From assembly GCA_040905905.1 (NCBI GenBank), contig JBBDQN010000044.1:1-20259 (forward strand): 20,259 nucleotides of DNA. Direction: 5' to 3'. A program made the translations under genes and the position numbers. Under the pieces are notes generated by a model that saw nothing but the letters and a program-made list of their open reading frames with translations, ran no database searches and was not told the origin of the DNA. The first letter of the stretch is position 1. The number at the start of each line of letters is the position of its first letter. This DNA is from JAICND01 sp040905905 (GTDB taxonomy: Bacteria; Actinomycetota; Acidimicrobiia; Spongiisociales; ZC4RG35). Of the stretch, positions 7,594-14,761 are shown in pieces.

Positions 7594-8373
7594 TCACGAA
7601 GGCAAGGTCACAGGAGTCCCCCCCGCAGTCTCCGCTTCTTCACCCACGACGAAGTTGTTGATCAGTGTTGTCATGGCGTCAACATGGGTCTGCACCAGCG
7701 ACCGGGCCGCCACGGCGTCACCATCGCAGATCGCATCGATGATCGACTCGTGCTGTTGGTGCGACCGTCGAACCGACACGTCGAACGTGGGGATGAGCGC
7801 GATGAGCTCGTCGAGGTCCGCCTGAACCTGAGCGATGCTGACGGCGAGCGCCGGCACCCCGGACATTAGACCAATGGCAACATGGAGACGGGCATCCGCC
7901 CGTCTGAACGATGAGGGAGCCTGATGGCTGTGCTCGAGAAGCGTACGCAACACCCCCTTGGAGAACTCATCGCTCCGGCGGGCCGCAAACTCTGCCGACG
8001 CCGGCTCCAACACGGCCCGGAGGTCCAGACACTCAAAGAGTCTCTGGCCAAGCTGTCCGCTGAGTCGCAGGGCCTCGTCTCGGGTCGCCTGCCGCCGAGT
8101 CTCCAAGATATACGACCCGCCTGTGCGTCCGCGCCTCGACTCGAGCAGGGAGGACTGTTGGAGACTGCGGATCGCCTCCCTCAACGTCGCCCGACTGATC
8201 CCGAGCCGCACCGCCAGGTCCGCCTCGGAAGGCAGGCGCGTCCCCGGAGCCAGCAGACCCAACTTGATGGCGGTCGTCAGCCGGGCGAGGGTCGCCTCGA
8301 ACACGGTCTGCGTCTCCACGGGGGCGAAAACGAAGGACTCGAAAAGTCCGTCGATCTCTGACTTCTCGGCCAT
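7594..8373 (-). CDS. GntR-family transcriptional regulator, FadR/FCD subfamily
   Basis: The 259-residue protein has an N-terminal winged helix-turn-helix (about 25-92) with the GntR pattern 'LLAPGTRLPSEADLAVRLG' followed by ISRATLREAIRSLQ and the wing 'ESRRGRTGGSYI'. The C-terminal all-helical FCD domain (about 105-240) shows the expected acidic and His positions: 'DLRAVLEPASAEFAA', 'DARLHVAIGLMSG', 'HQQHESIIDAICDGD' and 'THVDAM'. FCD regulators usually bind a small organic acid, often with a metal ion, and release their operator when ligand is present. The gene is in the same direction as the catabolic operon, and its stop lies 2 nt from the -35 box of that operon's promoter. It probably represses the promoter at 7563-7591 and perhaps itself through 8413-8427. 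The start is the ATG at 8373; the upstream region is A/T-rich with no strong ribosome site. Confidence 0.92.
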   Translation of the reverse strand: MAEKSEIDGLFESFVFAPVETQTVFEATLARLTTAIKLGLLAPGTRLPSEADLAVRLGISRATLREAIRSLQQSSLLESRRGRTGGSYILETRRQATRDEALRLSGQLGQRLFECLDLRAVLEPASAEFAARRSDEFSKGVLRTLLEHSHQAPSSFRRADARLHVAIGLMSGVPALAVSIAQVQADLDELIALIPTFDVSVRRSHQQHESIIDAICDGDAVAARSLVQTHVDAMTTLINNFVVGEEAETAGGTPVTLPS

Positions 8374-8412
8374 TTAGAATCCAATCGTGTCTGCCCCCGT
8401 AAAGATAACACT

Positions 8413-8427
8413 AACGGTCAGACTGTT
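8413..8427. promoter_or_regulatory. Possible second operator upstream of the GntR gene
   Basis: The 15-bp sequence AACGGTCAGACTGTT is an imperfect palindrome with one mismatched pair in 7-bp arms, located 40 nt upstream of the GntR start. It shares the core TCAGA flanked by AAC...GTT with the palindrome at 7572-7584 when that is read on the minus strand, but is 2 bp longer. That hints at autoregulation. The spacing difference makes the match uncertain, and no good -35/-10 pair was found next to it. Confidence 0.35.
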
Positions 8428-8459
8428 GAGCCGAGGCGACCTTCGTCACAACCTCGCGC

Positions 8460-8517
8460 CATCATTAGAGACTCCCAACGCGCAAGAACATCATTAGAGA
8501 CTCCCAACGCGCAAGAG
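8460..8517. repeat. 29-bp tandem direct repeat, two copies
   Basis: Two head-to-tail copies occupy 8460-8488 and 8489-8517. They begin CATCATTAGAGACTCCCAAC and differ only in the last base (A versus G). There is no spacer and no third copy in the window. The repeats lie in the gene-poor stretch between the GntR gene and the AzlC remnant. They may be a replication-slippage duplication, a protein-binding site or scar of an excision. Confidence 0.85.
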
Positions 8518-8535
8518 AAACCGCTGCCGGTCGGA

Positions 8536-8685
8536 CTATGCCAGCCGAATTGGAGCGACCGCCCGAATCTCTTCCTCGAGTTCGGCTCGCACCACACCAG
8601 ACACTCGAGTTCGCACCAGGCAGCTGGCATCGTTGATCGTTCCGTTCCGCTTCTCCGCCAGCACCGGAGCATCTTGGATCGGCAT
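8536..8685 (-). CDS. Possible small ORF or gene fragment, 49 aa, unknown
   Basis: A short minus-strand frame starts at ATG 8685 and ends at TAG 8536. Its product begins MPIQDAPVLAEKRNGTINDA and ends ELEEEIRAVAPIRLA. It is charged, soluble-looking and has GC-rich third positions like the left-half genes, so it looks more protein-like than its surroundings. I do not recognise the family. No good ribosome site precedes it, and the frame stays open upstream without conserved look, so a decayed C-terminal gene fragment is as likely as a real small protein. Confidence 0.25.
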   Translation of the reverse strand: MPIQDAPVLAEKRNGTINDASCLVRTRVSGVVRAELEEEIRAVAPIRLA

Positions 8686-8862
8686 GCCTGAAGAGCGGGA
8701 GCCTGTCAAGTTGCGGTTTATGAGGGGGTGGGCTTAGGCGCGGACGCATGTGATCGTCACGGCTGTGAGGGTCGTGGTTTGTCGGTTTGGGTTGTTGACG
8801 GTCGCGGTCGCCGGCACCTGGTTGCCGCTAGTGCGGTGGGCAGCAAGCTGGGGTGTGCAGGG

Positions 8863-9315
8863 TCATGCCTTCGCCGCCTCCCACTCGGTTGGTGAGGGTG
8901 GCATGGAACCAGCCGCCAAGTAATAGGTTCGGAAGCCTTCAGGATCGGCATCCTGATCGATCGACGTCAGCGCGAACAGCTGGTCGATGAGAACGTATGG
9001 GCCCACCAAGCGGAACCAGCGCGGCTGGCGCTGGAAGGTAGGCGCCAACGCCGCCGAGTACATGAGATGGCGAAGGTTGACCACTAGCGCCGCGGTGATG
9101 GCGGCAACTATGGCGACACCCGAGCCGAGGAGTGAGATCAGGGTGAGCTGAGCGGCCCCAGCGAAGATCAGCCAGGAACTCGACCAGCCCACCAGTGGAT
9201 CAATGCCCGATTCGACGATCGCGAGCCCGACCACCAGAGCGAAAGGCACCACAGGTAAATGAAGCGGAAGAGCATCGGTTACTCCTCGACGAACCATGGC
9301 GCGGTCTATCGACAT
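8863..9315 (-). pseudogene. Truncated AzlC-family branched-chain amino acid permease
   Basis: The frame encodes 150 residues, and about the first 135 are a normal AzlC/YgaZ N-terminal part: 'GVTDALPLHLPVVPFALVVG', 'WSSSWLIFAGAAQLTLISLL', 'ITAALVVNLRHLMYSAALAP' and 'LVGPYVLIDQLFALTS', then 'FRTYYLAAG'. AzlC proteins are about 230-250 residues with more membrane helices and work with AzlD to export branched-chain amino acids. Here homology ends near 8915, followed by unrelated 'SMPPSPTEWEAAKA' and a stop. No AzlD gene is visible. The start is ATG 9315 with AAGGTG upstream. The protein lacks its C-terminal helices and is almost certainly inactive. The break probably records a deletion or insertion between 8690 and 8920. 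Confidence 0.75.
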
Positions 9316-9535
9316 GAAGCCGGCACCTTAAGAGCCGAAAGAAGCGCGCCGCACAATCCTCGTCGAGGAGGTCGGCACTAGCTCAAACGTTACGGCCAAG
9401 CTAGGGTGCGACCACTCTGGCACGCCCCCCCACGCGGCCGGACGGGCTATTACAGCTATCGGCCAGTACCGACCAGATGCCAGGAGTGGCACGGAACCAA
9501 TCCCACTCGGTGAGTAAGGTGCCGCGAACCAGGCT

Positions 9536-9700
9536 TCAGTTCTTTCTCGCCAGTTCCTCTTTGACCGCCCGCTCCTCCTCCTCGGTGAGAGACAGCCAGC
9601 GTTTTGAACTCTTCGAAGAGCTCTTCTATGTTCTTCGATCCTTCGTTGTAACGGTCGATCACCTCCTGCAGCTTCTCGCCCAGCGAATAGGGATGGAGAC
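9536..9700 (-). pseudogene. Remnant of type I restriction enzyme HsdR C-terminus, frameshifted
   Basis: On the minus strand one frame reads SLGEKLQEVIDRYNEGSKNI followed by EELFEEFK, matching the C-terminal helical region of type I restriction subunit R, where '(L/I)I(D/E)xYNxGSxNIEELFEEL' is characteristic. The match then moves to the next frame, which reads RWLSLTEEEERAVKEELARK and stops at 9536. The switch maps to the AAAA run at 9602-9605, so one extra base explains it. The rest of HsdR (several hundred residues upstream and about a hundred downstream) is not present in recognisable form, and no HsdM or HsdS is visible. This is a dead fragment. Confidence 0.6.
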
Positions 9701-10650
9701 CGGCAAACCCGACATCTCCGGGGTGACGTCACCTCTGGAGCGCCTTTTGCAAGAGTCGATTGCCGCCGTCCCCTTGGTCACCGATCGACCTGTCGGGCCT
9801 CCGTTTGACCTCTCCCATATCAACTTCGAGGTGTTGATCGAAGTGTTCAACGCAGGTAGCGGTCACACAGTCCCTCGAGAAGGAGAGAACCGGTGGCTTT
9901 CGTGGGCGTCACTTTCCAGGCTGGGCGCCGTTCGTCAAGTTGGCCCGCACCGGCACGCCCTCACCCCTGGGCACAAGCCTCATGTCCCACGAAAGCGGCC
10001 GTTATCCATGATTTGCATACTATCGCACACAAGAGTATCTTACGGTATAGTCGGTGGAATGATTCGAGCTGAAAGCGCGACTGCGGCCCTAGGAAGGATG
10101 ATGACCAGTCACCTTGACGCGGACGTCGTGATGGGTCGGTGGGGGCAACCCAGCTCTGTCTGCTGCTTTGGAGGCGCGAAGGCTCGGAGAGCGTGTTCTC
10201 CTAACTCGGGCCGGCGAGATTGGACGAAATTGGAGGAGAGGGGGTGCAGTCCCAACATCGACGAGGAGTGGCCACCATGCTAAGACTGGCACGCCGAGTT
10301 CTCGGCGTTCATGGAATGACATGGAGTAATTGGCAAAAGCCGTTGACCCCCATTTGTCACGAACCGACAGGTTTCTTCCTCGGAGGGGGCAAGGCAATTG
10401 GTCACCGCGTATTACATGCCGGCTAAGAGGCCGGTATCGACCTTTTGGCGCAACACCCCAGTCCTTTCGGTGACATTGACTTTTACCTGCGGTCCTCCTT
10501 TCGTCTGGAGCGAAGCTCTCAAGCTTCCCACACAGGCAGCTGGGGCGGAGAACTACCGATTCAACGTTACGAACCTGGGACCTTGCAGTCTGGATAACAC
10601 CGGTACTCGGTGAGATAACGAAGCATTACAATTCACTAGAAAGGATGGCG
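9701..10650. other. Gene-poor stretch, no supported gene
   Basis: Several overlapping short frames exist on both strands, but none shows a recognisable domain, sensible start or consistent codon use. Base composition shifts across this stretch from the GC-rich left half to the more A/T-containing right half. Near the end, at 10598-10612, CACCG-GTACT-CGGTG forms a small inverted repeat flanked by two GATAAC copies, and TACAAT sits at 10627-10632. These could belong to the receptor gene's promoter, but no matching -35 was found. Confidence 0.5.
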
Positions 10651-10652
10651 TG

Positions 10653-11792
10653 ATGATGCAAACTCGGAAGAAACTGACTTACTACTTGGCTATCGCCCTT
10701 GTCACAGCATCAGCAGCCTGTGGTTCCACTGCCGACACGAGTTCCACTACGGCCACGAGTTCCACTACGGCCACGAGTTCCACTACAGACACGAGTTCCA
10801 CTACAGACACGAGTGCTGGCACCGAGGAACTGACTGAGATGTCGATAGGCACCGTAACCAACGTCTCATCGTTAGCACTTTTTGTTGGAGTGCAGCAGGG
10901 TTTCTTTCTTAATCACGGGCTTGACTTCACCTTAGAGCCGTATGGAAATGGCGGAGACATGACTAGGGCCTTTCAGGCAGGAGATCATGATGGAGCCGAT
11001 GCATCCGCTACCACGCTCGCGGCGGCAAAGGCCGGTGGCTTCAGCACCGTCATGTATGCGCCTTTTCTTAACGATGCTACCAAGTCACATTGGGACGACA
11101 ACATCACCATTGTGGCGCGTGCGGACAGCGGGATTGAACCCGGTAATGTCGACTCATTTGTCGGCAAGACCTTTGGGGTGTTCGTGAGTGGAACGGCGGA
11201 TGATTATCTGCTGCGCCATTTAGAAGGAGCCGGATATAGCGAGGATGATGTAACCCGGTTGAATGTGCCCTCGAGTGAGTTACTCGTGGCTTTGCAGAAT
11301 AACGACGTCGATGCGATTGCATCGGTGGAGCCGTTTCCTACCCAGATCCTCCACGAGATGGGCGATGATGCAATCCTAATCGCACGTGGCGGTGGTCTCA
11401 GCTTCTCCATCATAGGCCTTGTCGCTACAGAGGATTATCTGTCTGCAAATCCTAAGGTTGTTCAAGCAGCTACTGATGCTGTCGCGCAAACGCTGTGGTT
11501 TGTTCGCAATAACCTTGACGTAGCCGCAGCAGCGGCGACAACTTGGGTCCCGGGCATTGATCCCGAAGTCGCGTCGCAGGTGGTGCAGGAGCTCCTCAGT
11601 TTCGACCCGCGGATATCTGGATGTACGTACGAAGGCTTTCAAGACGAAGTCGATGGTTTGATCGAACGGGAGATCGTGCAAGCGGGGGCGTCTGCAAATG
11701 ATATGTTGATTGATGACTTCGTAGAAGCCTCAGCGACGGCGTTTCCAGAGTACTTTGAAGATCTCGACCCGATCCCTCCTGAATGTGGCTAG
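10653..11792 (+). CDS. ABC transporter substrate-binding lipoprotein (NMT1/TauA-like)
   Basis: The protein has 379 residues from ATG 10653, which has AGGA 8 nt upstream; GTG at 10650 adds one Met. The signal peptide has basic 'QTRKKL', hydrophobic 'TYYLAIALVTA' and a lipobox-like SAAC. The usual Leu at -3 is replaced by Ser, so lipidation is likely but not certain. A linker of repeated SSTTAT/SSTTDT follows, then the receptor fold: 'MSIGTVTNVSSLALFVGVQQG', 'FFLNHGLDFTLEPYGNGGDM', 'FVGKTFGVFVSGTADDYLLRH' and 'LLVALQNNDVDAIASVEPFP'. The last element, a strand placing a ligand-binding loop, is typical of NitT/TauT receptors. No ATPase or permease is adjacent on this strand; the minus-strand transporter at 17960-20259 lacks a receptor and is its likely partner. 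It differs clearly from the receptor at 6373-7533. Confidence 0.9.
   Translation: MMQTRKKLTYYLAIALVTASAACGSTADTSSTTATSSTTATSSTTDTSSTTDTSAGTEELTEMSIGTVTNVSSLALFVGVQQGFFLNHGLDFTLEPYGNGGDMTRAFQAGDHDGADASATTLAAAKAGGFSTVMYAPFLNDATKSHWDDNITIVARADSGIEPGNVDSFVGKTFGVFVSGTADDYLLRHLEGAGYSEDDVTRLNVPSSELLVALQNNDVDAIASVEPFPTQILHEMGDDAILIARGGGLSFSIIGLVATEDYLSANPKVVQAATDAVAQTLWFVRNNLDVAAAAATTWVPGIDPEVASQVVQELLSFDPRISGCTYEGFQDEVDGLIEREIVQAGASANDMLIDDFVEASATAFPEYFEDLDPIPPECG
10737..10808 (+). repeat. 18-bp tandem repeat x4 in the receptor linker
   Basis: Four in-frame copies of an 18-bp unit occupy 10737-10754, 10755-10772, 10773-10790 and 10791-10808. The first two are ACGAGTTCCACTACGGCC and the last two end in CAGAC instead of CGGCC. 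They encode SSTTAT, SSTTAT, SSTTDT and SSTTDT in the linker just after the lipidated Cys. Two sub-types in adjacent pairs indicate at least two duplication steps. The number of units could vary between strains without damage because each keeps the frame. Confidence 0.9.
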
Positions 11793-11830
11793 GGAACTTT
11801 GGTTTCGAGGGCTTTATATTTGTGACAAGT

Positions 11831-12050
11831 TCATGCTGCGAGAAGTCCTGCGTCGGTGCGGTAGCTGTCGATGCTGCGGTTGATGTTGTTGAGCGCGGCG
11901 CGGAGCTGGGGCCGGGGTGTTGGGTTGCTTGGCGAACAGCGGCAGCAGGACCCGTTCACCGAGTTGGTGTAGGAACAGGGCGGAGCGGTGCCCTTGGTCG
12001 GTGAGGACGTAGCGGTTCGTGCCATCGATACCATGGATGATGCAGGCTGA
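11831..12050 (-). pseudogene. Frameshifted fragment of a winged-helix-type gene, possibly IS-associated
   Basis: Two minus-strand frames carry complementary parts of one protein-like sequence. From about 12050 the first reads GIDGTNRYVLTDQGHRSALF followed by LHQLGERVLLPLFAKQPN. From about 11920 the second reads RPQLRAALNNINRSIDSYRT followed by DAGLLAA and a stop at 11831. The 'RYVLTDQGHRSALF' motif resembles winged-helix wings ending in an amphipathic helix, and the tail looks like a helical C-terminus. A single frameshift around 11905-11925 would join them. Similar tails occur in short proteins of actinobacterial mobile or repeated elements, but I cannot name the family with certainty. Confidence 0.4.
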
Positions 12051-12089
12051 CCTAAAACTCCAGCGGTCTAAAGAGGGAGGAAAGGATCA

Positions 12090-13025
12090 ATGAACAGCAG
12101 GACTCGGAGCCAACCGATCGCGGTCGCTCCCGAGGATCATCCATGGTATCAAGACATCTGTGACGCGGTCGAACGCGGCCACGGCACCGTGTCCACAGTC
12201 AAGGACGCGGCAGGGCTTATTTGGCTTGCCAAGTTCGAGCAAGATCTTGGTCCGGTCTTGCATCCCAAGCTCCAATGGGTCCAGGTGCGGGCGGCTAGTG
12301 TCGACAATTGGATCGACAGTGGCATACTCACATCAGACCGTACGTTCACGTCTGCTCGGGGCATCTACGGTGAGGCAGCGGCTGAACACGTCCTCGCCTT
12401 GCTCTTCAGTGCCGCGCGTCGGCTGCATGTCTGCGCTAGGTTGGATCATTGGGATCCGGATGAGGGTCGCGGACAGGAATTACGCGGCTCTACCGTCGTC
12501 ATCGTTGGAGCAGGTGGCGTGGGTGGGCAGACAGCTTCCTATTTGAAACCCTTCGGTGTACGCGTTCTCGCGGTCACACGCACGGGTCGGATAATACCGG
12601 ATGCTGATTCAAGCTTGGCTTCTGCCCAGCTTGACGACGTCTGGCCGCAAGCCGACTACGTCGTCCTCACTGTACCCTTGACCCGCGAAACGAAGCATAT
12701 CGTGGGACCGAAGGAACTCGCGGCAATGCCGGATCACGCGTGGCTAATCAACATTTCCCGCGGATCGTTAGTTGATACCGATGCACTTGTCACGGCGCTC
12801 CGCGCCGGCACTATAGGCGGCGCCGCACTCGATGTCACGGATCCGGAGCCCCTACCTGAAGGACACCCTCTCTGGCAATTGCCGAATGTGTTGATCACGC
12901 CACATGTGGCCAACCCAAAGGCTAATCAGCGGGCGAAGCTCATCGAACGTGTCGAGGAGAATGTCCGCCGCTTCGTGCAGGGGGAGCCCCTACTCGGCGC
13001 TATCGATGCGTCGGTAGGCTACTAG
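12090..13025 (+). CDS. D-2-hydroxyacid dehydrogenase, NAD(P)-dependent
   Basis: This 311-residue cytoplasmic enzyme of the D-isomer-specific 2-hydroxyacid dehydrogenase family interconverts a 2-hydroxy acid and a 2-oxo acid. The nucleotide-binding motif is 'VVIVGAGGVGGQTA' (G140, G142, G145). The catalytic triad is present: R224 in 'NISRGSLVD', E253 in 'DVTDPEPLP' and H272 in 'LITPHVA'. A basic residue after the second strand ('AVTRTGR') suggests NADP preference, as in glyoxylate/hydroxypyruvate reductases. The N-terminal substrate domain is short ('LQWVQVRAASVDNW'), as in the GhrA-like branch. The start ATG 12090 follows GGAGGAAAGGA. The upstream neighbour is the receptor gene, about 300 nt away across the gene fragment at 11831-12050. 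It may reduce or oxidise a keto acid formed by the amidohydrolases downstream. Confidence 0.92.
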   Translation: MNSRTRSQPIAVAPEDHPWYQDICDAVERGHGTVSTVKDAAGLIWLAKFEQDLGPVLHPKLQWVQVRAASVDNWIDSGILTSDRTFTSARGIYGEAAAEHVLALLFSAARRLHVCARLDHWDPDEGRGQELRGSTVVIVGAGGVGGQTASYLKPFGVRVLAVTRTGRIIPDADSSLASAQLDDVWPQADYVVLTVPLTRETKHIVGPKELAAMPDHAWLINISRGSLVDTDALVTALRAGTIGGAALDVTDPEPLPEGHPLWQLPNVLITPHVANPKANQRAKLIERVEENVRRFVQGEPLLGAIDASVGY

Positions 13026-13030
13026 ATCTC

Positions 13031-13053
13031 AAGGGGTACGCTCTTTTCCCCTT
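13031..13053 (+). terminator. Possible weak hairpin after the dehydrogenase gene
   Basis: AAGGGG (13031-13036) can pair with CCCCTT (13048-13053) around an 11-nt loop that contains TTTT. It lies 6 nt after the stop codon. There is no T-run after the stem, so it would be a poor intrinsic terminator on this strand; an mRNA-end stabiliser is as likely. Confidence 0.25.
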
Positions 13054-13155
13054 TCAGGAAGTGCGATTTGCAGACAACATTTGCAGAGGGTTTAGGAATT
13101 CAACGACTCAGCGTGGAGATCCCACAAACCAGGCGAGGAGGAAGCGCATAAACGA

Positions 13156-14112
13156 ATGAAAAAACGGAAAGTGGGATCGCTCGATGTTTCAGTCGTCGGA
13201 CTAGGTGGTAACCAATTCGGACGCAAAGTCGACAGGGAAATGACATCTAGAATCATAGATGCGGCCTTGGAATGTGGTGTTACTTTCCTCGATACGGCCG
13301 ACCGCTACGGATATGGACGTCAACCATTCTCTGGCCAAGCACGATCAGAGGAGTTCATCGGAGCTGCTTTGCGGGGCCGGAGAGAAGAGGTCATTCTTGC
13401 TACGAAGTTCGGCAACCCGATGGGGGATAATCCTCAGGATCGGGGCGGGAGTCGGCGTTATGTAAAGGTCGCATGTGAGCGAAGCCTCAAGCGCCTCCAG
13501 ACCGACTACATTGACCTATACCAAATCCACAGCCCCGACCCAGACACCCCAGTTGAGGAAACGCTTGAAGCGCTCACCGACCTTGTGACTGAGGGAAAGG
13601 TCCGCGAGATTGGTTGCTCTGACTACTCCGTGGCGCAATTGCAGGAGGCTGTAGGCGCTGCCGAACGAGGCGGGTTGCGATGCTATGTCAGTATTCAAGA
13701 GGAGTACAGTCTGCTTGAGCGCTCTGCTGCGGAGAAACTACTGCCATTTTGTGAAGGAACCCGCATCGCGTTCTTGCCATATTTTCCGCTGGCTGGTGGT
13801 TTGTTGACGGGGAAGTATCGGAGGAATCGAGAAATTCCCCAGGATGCCCGGCTTGCCGAATTTCCCCCCAACCGGCCCCATCTCGGACTAAGCACGGAGA
13901 ATCTTGATCAGATCGAGCGGCTTAGTACCTTTGCCGAGGATCGGGGCCATTCACTGTTGGAGCTCGCTTTCGCGTGGCTGCTCGCACATCCACCTGTCGC
14001 GTCGGTTTTCGCCGGCGCAACGCGGCCTGACCAAGTGGAAGCGAATGCGAGGGCAGCGCGCTGGGAACTGACTGCACAGGAACTAAAGGACATTGCGAAT
14101 CTTACCAGATAA
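13156..14112 (+). CDS. Aldo/keto reductase
   Basis: The 318-residue protein has the complete aldo/keto reductase tetrad: D46 and Y51 in 'FLDTADRYGYG', K84 in 'ILATKFGNP' and H125 in 'LYQIHSPDPD'. Other family elements are 'VREIGCSDYSVAQLQEA', 'QEEYSLLERSAAEKLLP' and the C-terminal cofactor loop 'PPVASVFAGATRPDQVEANA', which binds NADP phosphate. It is a cytoplasmic, single-domain TIM barrel of standard length that reduces an aldehyde or ketone or works in reverse. The nearest resemblance is to the YajO/Tas-like bacterial branch. The start ATG 13156 is preceded by GAGGAGGAAG at about 11 nt. It follows the hydroxyacid dehydrogenase after 130 nt on the same strand; both are probably part of one redox pathway. 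The exact substrate is unknown. Confidence 0.93.
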   Translation: MKKRKVGSLDVSVVGLGGNQFGRKVDREMTSRIIDAALECGVTFLDTADRYGYGRQPFSGQARSEEFIGAALRGRREEVILATKFGNPMGDNPQDRGGSRRYVKVACERSLKRLQTDYIDLYQIHSPDPDTPVEETLEALTDLVTEGKVREIGCSDYSVAQLQEAVGAAERGGLRCYVSIQEEYSLLERSAAEKLLPFCEGTRIAFLPYFPLAGGLLTGKYRRNREIPQDARLAEFPPNRPHLGLSTENLDQIERLSTFAEDRGHSLLELAFAWLLAHPPVASVFAGATRPDQVEANARAARWELTAQELKDIANLTR

Positions 14113-14265
14113 GGCCCTATTGCTCCGCGCCTTCCACTCAAGTCCAAGCTAAACACCTGGAACGACATCCACGCTGGGCATACCTCAATTGGGCACGGGG
14201 CGCACACCACCTACGTAGGCTGAGAACGTGAAAGAGACTCGGCCTCCGCTTTGAGTATGCCAGTC

Positions 14266-14420
14266 TGAACTACCCCAGGTTTGATGGCGACTCGGTTTAT
14301 TGGTTTCCAAACGGCACGCTGACCGCGAGCTGAGGGTATTCGGCTTCGTGATTGGCCGGTGGGATGTGCCCAAGCGAGCCGTCAAACCTCGTCTCCTTGA
14401 ACCAGCTGACCCATCGGCCT
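14266..14420 (-). mobile_element. IS3-family element remnant: OrfB C-terminus plus terminal repeat
   Basis: On the minus strand the frame reads RWVSWFKETRFDGSLGHIPP followed by ANHEAEYPQLA and ends at TAA (14297-14299). This matches the C-terminal integrase-core end of IS3-family OrfB transposases ('WVxWFNxxRLHxxLGxIPPAEFEAxY'). Just beyond the stop, TGAACTACCCCAGGTTTGAT (from 14266 on the plus strand) resembles the terminal inverted repeat commonly found at this end of such elements. Upstream of about 14420 the frame is broken by stops and the rest of the transposase is absent, so this is a dead end fragment. Confidence 0.65.
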
Positions 14421-14761
14421 GATGATCAGCGTCAGTCTTGTACTTGGTCGCTGTTCACCGGAATGTGTATCCCAGTACCTGCGTTTGATCGGACGAGCCA
14501 CTGGTATGCGAGTAGCACGAGCGATTCAGTGGCTCGGTGCTGTTGCGCTCAGCCTGAGCTTGTATCTAGACTCGATATTTCAAAGGTGATCCAGTCCTAA
14601 AGCTTGAGCGGATGGTGTATCTGGATGATGGTTATCCCATCGAATCAGTGACTGACTAGTTCGGCGATAAAAGGGTACAAACATTACAGCGAATCCCATC
14701 GTGAGTTATAGAGGCCCGGAAGATTTGAGTAATCGGAACGGCGGGGATTTGAGGGGAGGTC
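14421..14761. other. Gene-poor stretch after the IS3 remnant
   Basis: No frame here has a recognisable domain or plausible start. The stretch is fairly A/T-rich for the window and ends in the GGGGAGGT ribosome site of the small leader frame. It must contain or follow the promoter for the amidohydrolase at 14835, but no convincing -35/-10 pair was found. Confidence 0.5.

Noticed and set aside
8460..8517. Possible CRISPR repeats
   Set aside because: The two 29-bp copies are directly adjacent with no spacer and there are no cas genes.
9477..10283. 268-codon open frame on the plus strand
   Set aside because: Part is antisense to the HsdR relic and the remainder has no recognisable domain, uneven composition and no ribosome site. 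Only the short FDLSHINFEVL string was kept, as a question.
10627..10632. TACAAT as a -10 box for the receptor gene at 10653
   Set aside because: No acceptable -35 lies 16-18 nt upstream, and the start site would fall in the ribosome-binding sequence.
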